64,000 bases of DNA from Caballeronia cordobensis (GTDB taxonomy: Bacteria > Pseudomonadota > Gammaproteobacteria > Burkholderiales > Burkholderiaceae): contig NZ_FCNY02000010.1 in NCBI RefSeq assembly GCF_001544575.2, positions 186,001 through 250,000 of the forward strand. Direction: 5' to 3'. Each line of letters starts with the position of its first letter. The stretch's first letter is position 1. The notes beneath the pieces are model-generated. The model saw nothing but the letters and a program-made list of their open reading frames with translations. It searched no databases and had not been told where the DNA came from. This document shows, piece by piece, positions 32,798 through 42,423 of the stretch. The position numbers were made by a program, and so were the translations under genes.

Positions 32798-35398
32798 ATG
32801 GCCGCCATCGGTGATCGAAGCGCTGCGCAGGCCCATCGGGTCGCGTTCCGACGTGAGCCTGAGTTTGGCAGCGTCCCACAGGGGTCGGAGGCCGAGAAGC
32901 GCCTGCGTGAAATCTGGGAAGGCGATTCGGGTTGGCGCGGTTTCATTACAACGGTCGATCATAAAAAGATCGGCTTGCGCTACATAGTGACAGCGTTCCT
33001 GTTTCTTTTGCTGGGCGGACTTGAAGCGCTTGTTATGCGTTTGCAGCTTGCGCAGCCGAACCAATCACTGGTGACGCCTGGCCAGTTCGCCGAGCTTTTC
33101 ACGATGCACGGCGTCACGATGATTTTCCTCTATGCGCTTCCGGTGCTCAGCGGCTTCTCGAATTTCCTTTGGCCGCTCATGTTGGGCTCCCGCGACATGG
33201 CGTTTCCCCGTCTGAACGCGCTTTCGTATTGGGTCTTTCTCTTTGCCGGGATCTTCCTCTACGGCAGTTTTCCGTTCGGGGAGGCGCCCAACGCCGGCTG
33301 GTTCAACTATGTGCCACTTTCATCACTGGAGTACAGCCGTGGAATAAATATCGACGTCTATTCGCTCGGTATGGTGCTGCTCGGTATATCGACGACCGTT
33401 GGAGCAGTGAATTTCGTGGTCACCCTTTTCCGCATGCGCGCGGTCGGCATGTCGGTTGACCGGCTGCCGATTATCGTCTGGGGCACGCTGACTATTTCGT
33501 TCGCGAATCTTTTTGCAGTGCCGTCGGTGAGTCTCGCGTTCCTGCTGCTGTGGATGGACCGCAATATCGGTACACATTTCTTCGACGTGGCGAGCGACGG
33601 CCGGCCACTGCTCTGGCAGCACTTGTTCTGGATGTTCGCGCATCCGTGGGTCTACGTCGTCGTGCTGCCAGCTATGGGCATCGTCTCGGATGCCCTGCCG
33701 ACGTTTTGCCGTCGTCCCCTCGTCGCTTATGCGGCGGTGGCAATGGCGACTGTCGGTACGATGATCGTTGGTTTCGAAGTGTGGATCCATCACATGTTCG
33801 CAACCGGGATCACGCCCCTGGCACTGGCCTTCTTTGGCGCAGCAAGCTTGCTCATTTCGATTCCGAGCGCGGTCGCCGTGTTTGCATGGGTCGCGACGAT
33901 CTGGACTGGACGTCCTGTCTTCGCCGTACCGTTCCTCTATTTCGCGAGTTTTGTGCTGATGTTCGTCATCGGCGGCGTCTCCGGCGTGATGACGGCCGCA
34001 GTGCCGCTCGACTGGCAACTTACCGATACCTACTTTGTCGTCGCGCATCTGCATTATGTGCTGCTCGGTATCAACGTTTTTCCCGTCTTCGGCGGAATCA
34101 CCTACTGGTTTCCAAAATTCACCGGACGGATGATGAATGAACGGTGGGGCAAGATCGCGTTCTGGATCATCCTCGTGGGGTTCAATCTTGGCTTTTTCCC
34201 GATGCACATCTCGGGTTTGCTCGGCATGCCTCGGCGCATCTACACCTATCCTGAAGGCATGGGGTGGGATACGTCGAACCTGATTACGACGATCGGTTCC
34301 TTTATTTTTGCGTTAGGCGTTCTTCTCTTTGTGGTGAACGCGCTCGTCTCGGCACGCCGCGGACGTGAAGCGCCCAAGAACCCGTGGGACGCGCCTGGGC
34401 TCGAATGGTCGACCGAGTCGCCTCCGGCGCCCTACAACTTTGCGGTATTGCCGGTGATCGAATCGCGGCATCCGATGTGGGAGGATCGCCTGCAGCCGAA
34501 GGGGCGGCACTCGAGTCTTTCATCAGGATACTTGCTTCACCGAGGGCGCGAGGCGCTTGGAGTACACCCTTTCAGCGGCAGCCCCGATGTCATTCTCAAG
34601 ATGCCCGAGGATGCCTGGTCGCCATTCTTTCTCGGACTCTTTGGCGCGCTTGTTTTCGTCGGCGTGTTGCTGCGCTCGCCGTCTTTCACCGTGGTGGCTC
34701 TCGCGGCGGCAGGCGCAACGCTCATCGCGTGGATGTGGCCGCGGCGCGCGCTCGCGCAGCGCGAGCCTCCCGGACCAGCGCAGACCGTTCCCGCGAACAC
34801 CGGCAGAAGCAAGGATGCCCTGCCGGTCGGAAGTGCAGGCGAGCACTCGGGTGGATGGTGGGGCGTGCTGGCACTCGTCGCAACGGAAGCGAGTCTTTTC
34901 GGTTACTTGATCTTCTGCTACTTCTACTCACAGTCACAGACGACTCTCCCATGGCCGCCGGAGGGCATGCCGAAAATCGGCACAGGCGCGCTGAGCACCG
35001 GCACACTCATCTTGAGCAGCGTGTTCGCGTGGCTGTCCGAGCGAACGCTCAAGCGAAGTAAGCGATGGCCGGCTTTCGGCTGGATGTTGGTCGCTATTGC
35101 GCTGGGCGTGACGTTCGCTGGCATGCAGTGGAAGGAGTGGCACGACCATCCGTACGGCATTACCGCTCATCTCTACGGCTCCCTCTACTTCACCATCACG
35201 GGCTTTCATATGGCCCACGTCGCAGTCGGACTGGTCATCCTTATTTTGCTCGCGGTCTGGATTGCGTTAGGGTATTTCGACGCAGAACGCAACGCACCGA
35301 TGCGCATCGGCGGGCTCTATTGGCACTTCGTCGACGTCGTGTGGCTATTCATCTTCACGTCGTTGTATGTGACGCCGTTCTGGATGCGAGGCCACTGA
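32798..35398 (+). CDS. Fused cytochrome c oxidase subunits I and III
   Basis: This 866-residue protein joins subunit I (about 1-560) to subunit III (about 670-866). Haem and CuB ligands are all present: TMHGVTMIF (low-spin haem His), HPWVY (CuB His and cross-linked Tyr), WIHHMFATG and VVAHLHYV. GMPRRIYTYP (propionate Arg pair) is also intact. However the conserved Glu of HPEVY is Trp, without the alternative YS motif (here FA), and the K-channel Lys of PTGVK is lost (SIPSAVAVFAW). The D-channel Asp in GSRDMAFPR remains. It overlaps the next gene by one base. Confidence 0.92.
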   Translation: MAAIGDRSAAQAHRVAFRREPEFGSVPQGSEAEKRLREIWEGDSGWRGFITTVDHKKIGLRYIVTAFLFLLLGGLEALVMRLQLAQPNQSLVTPGQFAELFTMHGVTMIFLYALPVLSGFSNFLWPLMLGSRDMAFPRLNALSYWVFLFAGIFLYGSFPFGEAPNAGWFNYVPLSSLEYSRGINIDVYSLGMVLLGISTTVGAVNFVVTLFRMRAVGMSVDRLPIIVWGTLTISFANLFAVPSVSLAFLLLWMDRNIGTHFFDVASDGRPLLWQHLFWMFAHPWVYVVVLPAMGIVSDALPTFCRRPLVAYAAVAMATVGTMIVGFEVWIHHMFATGITPLALAFFGAASLLISIPSAVAVFAWVATIWTGRPVFAVPFLYFASFVLMFVIGGVSGVMTAAVPLDWQLTDTYFVVAHLHYVLLGINVFPVFGGITYWFPKFTGRMMNERWGKIAFWIILVGFNLGFFPMHISGLLGMPRRIYTYPEGMGWDTSNLITTIGSFIFALGVLLFVVNALVSARRGREAPKNPWDAPGLEWSTESPPAPYNFAVLPVIESRHPMWEDRLQPKGRHSSLSSGYLLHRGREALGVHPFSGSPDVILKMPEDAWSPFFLGLFGALVFVGVLLRSPSFTVVALAAAGATLIAWMWPRRALAQREPPGPAQTVPANTGRSKDALPVGSAGEHSGGWWGVLALVATEASLFGYLIFCYFYSQSQTTLPWPPEGMPKIGTGALSTGTLILSSVFAWLSERTLKRSKRWPAFGWMLVAIALGVTFAGMQWKEWHDHPYGITAHLYGSLYFTITGFHMAHVAVGLVILILLAVWIALGYFDAERNAPMRIGGLYWHFVDVVWLFIFTSLYVTPFWMRGH

Positions 35399-35877
35399 TG
35401 CAAACGCTCGTTCCCGAGGAGAAGTCTGCGCTCACCCAAAGCGAGAAGCGCCGGCTTGGCCTATGCGCGGGTGCGGGCTTTTTCTTCGCGCCCGGCGCAT
35501 GGTTGCTTCAAGTGATGGTCTCCGAGACGATCTCCGCCCAAGCCTGCTCGGCTGGATCGATCCCGCGCGTCAAACCTGTCTATCCGAATCTCGATGGATG
35601 GTTGTATGGAACGTCGATCGCTGCCTTCGCCGTCGCGGCCATATGCGCGGCACTCGCCGTGTACGGCTTCGTATTCCTAACGCGCAAGCAAAAGCAGCTC
35701 AATGAGGAGCGTTCGAACATAGAGTCGTCCGAGAAGCCGTCGCGCGCTGATGAGGAGGTGAGTCGTAAGCGCTTCCTTGCACTGTGCAGCGCGCTGATCG
35801 GCTGCGGATTTGTCGTCGGGCTGGTTTTCACGGTTCTTGCCGAAATGTTTTTCCAATCTTGCAGCCAGTGGCATTGA
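35398..35877 (+). CDS. Small membrane protein of the oxidase operon
   Basis: This 159-residue protein has three hydrophobic segments (about 20-42, 62-88 and 125-150) and a charged linker between the last two (NEERSNIESSEKPSRADEEV). Its ATG shares a base with the stop of the oxidase gene (TGATG). It may help assembly or be an accessory subunit; no family was recognised. Confidence 0.75.
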   Translation: MQTLVPEEKSALTQSEKRRLGLCAGAGFFFAPGAWLLQVMVSETISAQACSAGSIPRVKPVYPNLDGWLYGTSIAAFAVAAICAALAVYGFVFLTRKQKQLNEERSNIESSEKPSRADEEVSRKRFLALCSALIGCGFVVGLVFTVLAEMFFQSCSQWH

Positions 35878-35878
35878 C

Positions 35879-37204
35879 ATGAACGCGATCAGAACTCGAG
35901 ATTGGCTTGTCAATGCGCTCATGATTGTGGCGTTGAGCGCATGCGGCGAACGGTCGACGGATCGCTTATCGGATGGCATCACCGGCCAGTCCCCGTTGAC
36001 GAACGACCCGAAGCTGATTGCCCGGGGCGAGTATCTTGCAAAAGCCGGCGACTGTAGTGCATGCCACGACGCCGCGGATCACACGCCGCTGGGCGGTGGC
36101 ATGCCGGTCAACTCGCCGTTTGGTCCGATCTATGCAAGCAACATCACGCCGGACCCGGTGTTCGGTATTGGCCGCTATAGCTTGCGAGATTTCGCCGACG
36201 CCTTGCGCGTGGGTAAGCGCCGCGACGGCAAGCGGCTTTATCCGGCAATGCCATATCCGTCGCTCGCGAACATGACGGACGATGACGTGACCGCGCTGTA
36301 CGCTTATCTGATGCACGGCGTCGCTCCGGCCGCCAAGCGTGCGCCCGAAACGCACTTGCCGTTTCCGTTCAATCAACGTTGGGGCATGCTGTTCTGGAGT
36401 CTCGCGTTTGGCAATCACGACCGGTACCAAGAAAATTCCAAACAAACCGCGCAGTGGAACCGAGGCGCGTATCTCGTACAGGGACTTGGACACTGCGGTG
36501 CGTGTCACACCCCGCGAGGCCCCGCTTACAACGAACTCGGCTATAGCGAAGCGTCACCATGGTATCTGTCCGGTGGGGTCAACGATCACTGGCTCGCGCC
36601 TAACTTGACCGGCGACCCAGGCAGCGGGCTCGGGCGCTGGTCTGCCGACGACATTGTCAAATTCTTGCAAACCGGCCACGGCGCGGGTGCGATCGCGTTT
36701 GGCGCCATGGCCCCCGTGGTTGAGGAAAGCACGCAGCATCTGTCCGATGCGGATCTTCAGGCGATCGCCGTATATCTGAAATCACTTCCCGCACAACAGA
36801 CTTACGGCAGTTTCGCGAACAACGCGCACGCCCGAGTGCAAACCGCACGAAGCATCCGGACCGGTGAAGTGGAGCGCCCTGGCGCCGGTGTCTATCTCTC
36901 CTTCTGCGCGCGGTGCCACCAGGCGGACGGACGAGGTCAGCCAGGAAAAGTCGCGGCACTAGCGGGCAATCCGCTGGTGCTGGCCGAAGACCCGACCTCG
37001 GTAATGCGCATCGTGATCGAAGGCAGCAAGAGCCCTAAAACGGACACGGGGCCCGCGCCTCAGAAGATGCCCGGCTTTCACGGCAAGCTGACGTCCGCTG
37101 AGATCGCCCAGGTCGTGAGCTTTGTTCGCGGCGCATGGGGCAATCATGCCTCGCCCGTTTCCGATCACGAAGTCGAGAGCCTGCGGTCTGCAATACACCA
37201 ATAA
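35879..37204 (+). CDS. Tri-haem cytochrome c lipoprotein
   Basis: This 441-residue protein has a lipobox (ALSAC, Cys22) and three CxxCH haem c sites: CSACH at 59-63, CGACH near 206 and CARCH near 343. The layout matches the cytochrome c subunit of membrane alcohol/gluconate dehydrogenases (AdhB type). It may therefore carry electrons from a periplasmic dehydrogenase to the adjacent oxidase, and the GMC complex encoded some 9 kb away is a plausible donor. It starts two bases after the stop of the preceding gene. Confidence 0.9.
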   Translation: MNAIRTRDWLVNALMIVALSACGERSTDRLSDGITGQSPLTNDPKLIARGEYLAKAGDCSACHDAADHTPLGGGMPVNSPFGPIYASNITPDPVFGIGRYSLRDFADALRVGKRRDGKRLYPAMPYPSLANMTDDDVTALYAYLMHGVAPAAKRAPETHLPFPFNQRWGMLFWSLAFGNHDRYQENSKQTAQWNRGAYLVQGLGHCGACHTPRGPAYNELGYSEASPWYLSGGVNDHWLAPNLTGDPGSGLGRWSADDIVKFLQTGHGAGAIAFGAMAPVVEESTQHLSDADLQAIAVYLKSLPAQQTYGSFANNAHARVQTARSIRTGEVERPGAGVYLSFCARCHQADGRGQPGKVAALAGNPLVLAEDPTSVMRIVIEGSKSPKTDTGPAPQKMPGFHGKLTSAEIAQVVSFVRGAWGNHASPVSDHEVESLRSAIHQ

Positions 37205-37577
37205 GCAGCCATTGCTCGTTCGGCATTCTGCACACGTTATAGCGCCAACAAAAGGCTGAACGGGAGGCCGAATTGAGATGCGAAAGAGGGAAGCATGTCG
37301 ATGGCATCTGCGCGAAGAGACGCTTCCCGAGAAACCCGAAAGCCTGTTTGCTCCATTCCTGCTCGGTGCCGCAGCGTATCCAGCGCTGCTGCTGAATGGT
37401 GTGTCATAGGCGCGCCTGGTCGATGGACGTCGGCGCGTCCGCCGCGTGAAACGCCGAATAAAAGCGCCTGGCGAGTCTGAGCAACGTCGCGGCGTTCTGA
37501 TTCTTCAACGCGGAGATCTGCAGCCGGCCATTGCGAAGGCGGAGATGTCGGCAATCCCGGAATAGCGTTTGCTATAT
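37205..37577. other. Intergenic stretch before the YdeP-type gene
   Basis: About 370 bases hold no protein-like frame. The last part carries the third palindromic site just ahead of the YdeP-type gene. Confidence 0.6.
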
Positions 37578-37591
37578 ATCACGTTGTGACA
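37577..37591. promoter_or_regulatory. Palindromic operator candidate upstream of the YdeP-type gene
   Basis: TATCAC-GTT-GTGACA is the third copy of the shared motif, with one mismatch in the inner arms (T to C). It lies 20 bases before the ATG and just ahead of the CGGAGG ribosome binding site, so a bound protein would block transcription or its start. Confidence 0.55.
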
Positions 37592-37610
37592 TTTTTCGGA
37601 GGCGTCGACC

Positions 37611-39890
37611 ATGAGCAAGGACAGTAAGAGCCCTTCGTATCCCTTCGCCTCTGGCGGCTGGGGATCCTTGAAGTCCGTGGCCACAATCTTGATGCAGGAA
37701 AAAGTCCCGCTCAAGGACAGCGCGATCCTGCTGAAACAGAACAAGCCCGATGGTTTCATGTGCGTGAGCTGCTCATGGGCCAAGCCAGCGGATCCGCACA
37801 CGTTTGAATTCTGCGAAAGCGGTGCCAAGGCTACGGCATGGGACACCACTTCGAAGCGGATGACGCCGGCGTTCTTCGAGCTCAACACGGTCAAATCACT
37901 CCTGAACTGGCACGATCATGATCTCGAGGAAGCTGGCAGAGTCACCGCGCCGATGCGATATGAACGAGCTTCCGACAAGTATGTGGAGGTCAGTTGGGAG
38001 GACGCGTTTGCGGAGATCGGTCGCGAGCTCAATGCGATGGACCCCCAGAACGTCGTCTTCTACACATCGGGGCGCGCATCACTCGAGACGGCATATATGT
38101 ACCAGCTATTCGCCCGAATGTACGGCTGCAATAATTTGCCCGACAGTTCAAACATGTGCCACGAGAGTTCGAGCGTGGGACTGAAGGAAGCCATCGGCGT
38201 CGGCGTGGGCACAATCACGCTGGACGACTTCGAGAAGACCGATCTGATGTTCTTCTTCGGTCAGAACGTCGGGACAAACAGCCCACGCATGCTTCACCAT
38301 CTCCAGGACGCGCGCAAACGCGGCATGCCCATCATCACGTTCAACCCGCTGCGCGAGCCGGGACTGGTTTCCTTCGCGAACCCGCAGTCGCCGGTACAGA
38401 TGCTGACGCCTGCCGAGACGCAAATCAGCACGCAGTATCACCAAGTCAAGACCGGCGGCGATACGGCCGCCATCCTTGGGATCTGCAAGGCCGTCATCGA
38501 GGCGGACGATCATGCGAAGGCGCATGGCCTGCCGCGCGTAGTCGACGTGGCCTTCGTCGAAGAACATACAACCGGCTTTGACGAGTTCGCCGCATGTGCC
38601 CGCCAGACGCAGTGGAGCGAGATAGAGCGTGTCAGCGGGCTGGGTCGCGCCGCCCTGTGCGATGCCGCGGACGAATACATGCGCGCGAACGCTGTCATGG
38701 CCCACTACGGCATGGGGTTGACGCAGCATCGGCTGGGCGTGCAGAACGTTCGCATGCTTTGTAACTTGCTGCTGCTGCGAGGAAATGTCGGCAAACCTGG
38801 AGCGGGTCCCTCGCCAATACGTGGGCATTCCAACGTTCAGGGCCAGCGTACCGTGGGCATCACCGAGAAGCCGGAGCTCGCACCGCTCGACCAACTCGCA
38901 AAGCAGTTTTCATTCGAGCCACCACGAAAAAAGGGCTTTAATACCATCGAGGCATTCGAAGCCATCGTCAAGGGTGAGGTCAAAGCCGTGATCAATTTGG
39001 GCGGCAATCTCGTACGCTCGGTGCCGGACCGCCTTCAGACGGAGCCTGCATGGGCGCGGCTGCGGCTGACCGTCAACGTCGCAACAAAGTTGAATCGCAG
39101 TCACCTAGTACACGGAGAAGTGTCGTTCGTATTGCCTTGTCTCAGCCGCATCGAATTTCACCGCACAGCGATGGGCGAACAGGCCGTATCGATGGAAGAC
39201 AGCACCGGCTGTATGCACGGCTCAAAGGGCGTTACGGAGCCTGCAAGCGACAAGGCACGCTCCGAGCAATTCATTGTGAGCGGCATCGCAGCCGCTACGC
39301 TTGGTGGACGATCCACCGTCGACTGGGATGCCTGGCGCAATGACTTCTCGCTGGTGCGCGACGAGATCGCCAAGACCTATCCTGACATATTTCACGACTT
39401 CAATGCCCGCATGTGGGAGCCTGGCGGCTTTCATCGGCCGCTTCCGGCACGGCATCGACAATGGAAGACGAAGTCGGGGAAGGCTGAGTTCATGGTCCCG
39501 TATTCACTCGGTGAAGATCCCGACATGCCGGGAACGACACCCGATGCGCTGCGCCTGATGACTCTGCGCAGCGACAGTCAGTTCAATACCACCATCTATA
39601 ACATCGACGATCGGTTCCGGGGCGTCAAGGGAACGCGCATGGTCATCTTGATGAACAAGGCAGACATCGAGAAACGTCACCTTCGCGAGGGTCAGAAAGT
39701 AACGTTGCAGACGATCGCTGACGACGGCATCGACCGCCGCCTCGAAGGTCTTGAGATCAAGGCTTACGAAGTGCCCGAGGGTTGCATTGGCGGCTACTAC
39801 CCCGAGTGCAACGTGCTTCTTCCGCTTTGGCACTACGCGAAGGAAAGCAAGGTCCCTGGGGCCAAGTCGATTCCGGTGCGGATTCTTTGA
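37611..39890 (+). CDS. FdhF/YdeP-type molybdopterin oxidoreductase
   Basis: This 759-residue protein follows the YdeP family from end to end: GGWGSLKSVA at the start, the Cys region CVSCSWAKPADPHTFEFC, NMCHESSSVGLKEAIGVG, the glycine-rich GKPGAGPSPIRGHSNVQGQR and the C-terminal QFNTTIYNIDDRFRGV. YdeP of E. coli is linked to acid resistance; its substrate is not known. The family binds molybdopterin guanine dinucleotide and may carry one Fe-S cluster. A good CGGAGG precedes the ATG. The palindrome at 37577 connects it with the oxidase and the PoxB-like gene. Confidence 0.92.
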   Translation: MSKDSKSPSYPFASGGWGSLKSVATILMQEKVPLKDSAILLKQNKPDGFMCVSCSWAKPADPHTFEFCESGAKATAWDTTSKRMTPAFFELNTVKSLLNWHDHDLEEAGRVTAPMRYERASDKYVEVSWEDAFAEIGRELNAMDPQNVVFYTSGRASLETAYMYQLFARMYGCNNLPDSSNMCHESSSVGLKEAIGVGVGTITLDDFEKTDLMFFFGQNVGTNSPRMLHHLQDARKRGMPIITFNPLREPGLVSFANPQSPVQMLTPAETQISTQYHQVKTGGDTAAILGICKAVIEADDHAKAHGLPRVVDVAFVEEHTTGFDEFAACARQTQWSEIERVSGLGRAALCDAADEYMRANAVMAHYGMGLTQHRLGVQNVRMLCNLLLLRGNVGKPGAGPSPIRGHSNVQGQRTVGITEKPELAPLDQLAKQFSFEPPRKKGFNTIEAFEAIVKGEVKAVINLGGNLVRSVPDRLQTEPAWARLRLTVNVATKLNRSHLVHGEVSFVLPCLSRIEFHRTAMGEQAVSMEDSTGCMHGSKGVTEPASDKARSEQFIVSGIAAATLGGRSTVDWDAWRNDFSLVRDEIAKTYPDIFHDFNARMWEPGGFHRPLPARHRQWKTKSGKAEFMVPYSLGEDPDMPGTTPDALRLMTLRSDSQFNTTIYNIDDRFRGVKGTRMVILMNKADIEKRHLREGQKVTLQTIADDGIDRRLEGLEIKAYEVPEGCIGGYYPECNVLLPLWHYAKESKVPGAKSIPVRIL

Positions 39891-40118
39891 TGGTCTGACG
39901 GCGACGAGGACGCACCGCGCGCCGCACGCTCGTACCTCCATAAAAACTTGACCATCACGAACGGGTAGTGCGGAAAATCGGACGGTAAGCGTTAGCTGCT
40001 CGGCCCGCTGGAGCGAGCTTCAAACGCGACCGCCTTGTAAGGTAAAGACGCAGCATAGCAATAGACAATTAACGAACCACGCGCCTTCAATCTGATTTCT
40101 TAACGCGGAGAAGCAAGC

Positions 40119-41333
40119 ATGTTCTGGGAGAAGAAGCTGACGCAGTGGGTCGAGAAGGTGCGTGACCGGGCGAATCTGTCCGCGCGCCTGGTATTGTGGG
40201 ATGGCCAGCAACACGACTTCGGCCACTTCGCCACGCCTCAGGTCACACTGCACGTGAAGAGCGCGACCGCGCTGCCCTATCTGCTCGAACCGACTCTCGA
40301 CAATCTCGGCGAAGCATACGTCAAGGGCAAGATCGATATCGAAGGCAAGCTCGCCGACATCATCAACATCGGCAATTCGCTCGCGAAAAGCACAGTCACG
40401 AGCGCGAGCAAGCTCACCCGCGTGCGACACTACTTTAACCACTCGAAGGCGTCGGACAAGAAAGCCATCCAGTACCATTACGATGTGTCGAACGAGTTCT
40501 ACCAGCTCTGGCTCGACAAGAACATGGTCTACTCGTGCGCGTACTTCGAAAACGGCGATGAAGACATCGACACCGCGCAGCTCAAGAAGATCGACCACAT
40601 TCTCACGAAGATCCAGGTTCAGCCGGGGCACACGCTGCTCGATATCGGCTGCGGCTGGGGCGCGCTCGTGATTCGCGCCGCGCAGAAGTTCGGCGCGAAG
40701 TGCGTGGGCGTCACGCTCTCCGAGAACCAGTTCAAGCTCGCGACCGAGCGCGTGAAGGCCGCCGGCCTCGAAGACAGGATCGAGATTCGCCTGCAGGACT
40801 ATCGCGACATTCCGGGGCAGTTCGACCGCATCACGAGCGTCGGCATGTTCGAGCATGTCGGGCGCACAAATCTGCCGCGCTACTTCGCGAAGATTCGCGA
40901 CTTGCTTGTCGATGACGGCGTCGCGATGAATCACGGCATCACCTCATCGGACGCCGACAGCGGCGAGACCTCTTTCGGTGGTGGGGAATTTATCGACCGC
41001 TACGTGTTCCCCGACGGCGAGCTATCGCATATCAGCCTGGCCTTGCAGTGCATGCAGGAGGGCGGGCTGGAAGCGATCGATGTCGAAAGCCTGCGCCGTC
41101 ACTACGCGCATACGCTCGATATCTGGGCTGACCGCTTCGAAGCGAACGCGGAGGAAGCGAAGAAGCTCGTCGACGACGAACACTTCCGCATCTGGCGCGT
41201 GTACCTGGCGGGCTGCGCGTACGCGTTCGAAAACGACGATGTGTCGATCTATCAGGTGATCTGCCGCAAGGCGGGCCGCAGTGCGCGAACGCTGCCGTGG
41301 TCGCGTCGCTATATGTATGAGAAGGCGCTGTAG
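40119..41333 (+). CDS. cfa: Cyclopropane-fatty-acyl-phospholipid synthase
   Basis: This 404-residue SAM-dependent enzyme converts double bonds in membrane lipids to cyclopropane rings. The AdoMet-binding motif LLDIGCGWGALVIRAAQ is near residue 170, HYDVSNEFYQLWLD and YSCAYF precede it, and MFEHVGRTNLPRYF follows. In many bacteria this change protects against acid and stress, which fits the YdeP-type gene 230 bases upstream. No shared palindrome was found before it. Confidence 0.93.
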   Translation: MFWEKKLTQWVEKVRDRANLSARLVLWDGQQHDFGHFATPQVTLHVKSATALPYLLEPTLDNLGEAYVKGKIDIEGKLADIINIGNSLAKSTVTSASKLTRVRHYFNHSKASDKKAIQYHYDVSNEFYQLWLDKNMVYSCAYFENGDEDIDTAQLKKIDHILTKIQVQPGHTLLDIGCGWGALVIRAAQKFGAKCVGVTLSENQFKLATERVKAAGLEDRIEIRLQDYRDIPGQFDRITSVGMFEHVGRTNLPRYFAKIRDLLVDDGVAMNHGITSSDADSGETSFGGGEFIDRYVFPDGELSHISLALQCMQEGGLEAIDVESLRRHYAHTLDIWADRFEANAEEAKKLVDDEHFRIWRVYLAGCAYAFENDDVSIYQVICRKAGRSARTLPWSRRYMYEKAL

Positions 41334-41545
41334 ATGCCTTCGGCGACATTTTCGATACGATGGCTGAAGGTTTCATGCTGTTGGACCGCAACTCGGTGCT
41401 CTCTCTCGCCCTCTCGACGGCAGCGCGAGACATAACCGTCTACGCGACGCGATCCACCAGGAATATCATCCTTCTCGCGAACACAAGATGGGAACAGCCT
41501 CAAGACCGGGCGCACACGGCAGATGCTGGACCCGACTTCCACTTC

Positions 41546-41890
41546 ACGAAGCCTGTCGACGTTGCTGCACAAAGGCTATTTCGTCAAGGGGGAGACGCTG
41601 GCCCCTAGCGCGCAATTGCGAGATTCCTCCAGACGCGCTCGAGAAGACGGTCTCGGGCTACAATCGCGACGCCGGGCGCGGAGAAGATCCGGCGTTTTAG
41701 CGCGGCAGCACGTCGCTCAACCGCCATCTCGCCGATTCGGACCACAAGCCCAATCCTTCTGCGCCGATCATGACCGGCCCTTTTTATCCGGGGAAGGTCA
41801 TGATGGTCGAGCCCGGCCCGTTCGACGGCCTCAGGACCAGCATCACCGGCGAGTTGCTGCGTGCCGACGGCAGGCAGATCGACGGCCTTT
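41546..41890 (+). pseudogene. Relic of an FAD-binding dehydrogenase (3-ketosteroid-1-dehydrogenase-like)
   Basis: The frame reads LSTLLHKGYFVKGETLAP, then shifts to CEIPPDALEKTVSGYN and on to a TAG at 41698-41700, after which it continues as RGSTSLNRHLADSDHKPNPS and FYPGKVMMVEPGPFDGL. Together these match the C-terminal third of FAD-binding dehydrogenases of the KstD/fumarate-reductase flavoprotein family. Only this part is present, with a frameshift near 41610 and an in-frame stop, so it cannot make a protein. Confidence 0.7.
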
Positions 41891-42021
41891 TGAGATTATG
41901 CTCAATCCCAAGCATCGGCCTATCAGCGGAGCCGGGTAGGCGATATGAGCGCCGTTGCGAAGGCAGGGAACTGAGCTGATTGGACCGGTTGTCCGCACAA
42001 AAGCCAAGCAGGCTTTCGTCT

Positions 42022-42255
42022 CTATTCGGCGAGACCGGCGATATTCGTCAAACGCGACATTAGTCGCTCCAGTCGCTTTTGCTGTAGCGGCACCAGTCCA
42101 GCTGTCGCCCTTGCCTTGACGACGCGAGCGCGCCAATAGGTTCGACCAAAGATCGAATCAGCCGCGTCTCCCGCGAGGACGCGCTCGAGGTGCTCGATTT
42201 CAACATCGAGGCTTCTTGGCGTTGAGTTTATAAGTTGGCCTATTGCCAGAGTCAT
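42022..42255 (-). CDS. Small hypothetical protein
   Basis: This 77-residue protein begins MTLAIGQLINSTPRSLDVEI and is rich in Arg, Leu and Ala, likely mainly helical (EIEHLERVLAGDAADSIF). The open frame extends upstream to 42366 but that part is not protein-like. No motif or good ribosome binding site was recognised. It may be real or a chance frame. Confidence 0.4.
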   Translation of the reverse strand: MTLAIGQLINSTPRSLDVEIEHLERVLAGDAADSIFGRTYWRARVVKARATAGLVPLQQKRLERLMSRLTNIAGLAE

Positions 42256-42370
42256 ATTTTTATTAGATCTCTCAGGTTCATCTTGCGACGGTGCCCCGAA
42301 CAACATCCGGTCGTGCCGCCGGCCAAAACGCGGACACCGTATCCGCGCCGTCGTCCGACCCGCCAATAGC

Positions 42371-42423
42371 TCACTGCGGCTGAATATTTGCCGCCTGCTT
42401 GCCTTTGGGTCCTTGCTTGATGT
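42371..42423 (-). pseudogene. 3' end of a cold-shock protein gene
   Basis: The - strand encodes GPKGKQAANIQPQ followed by a stop, the C-terminal signature of betaproteobacterial CspA-type proteins. It begins exactly where the direct repeat R1 starts (42424). No N-terminal part (KWFN motif) was found nearby, so the gene was cut by whatever placed the repeat here. Confidence 0.7.
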
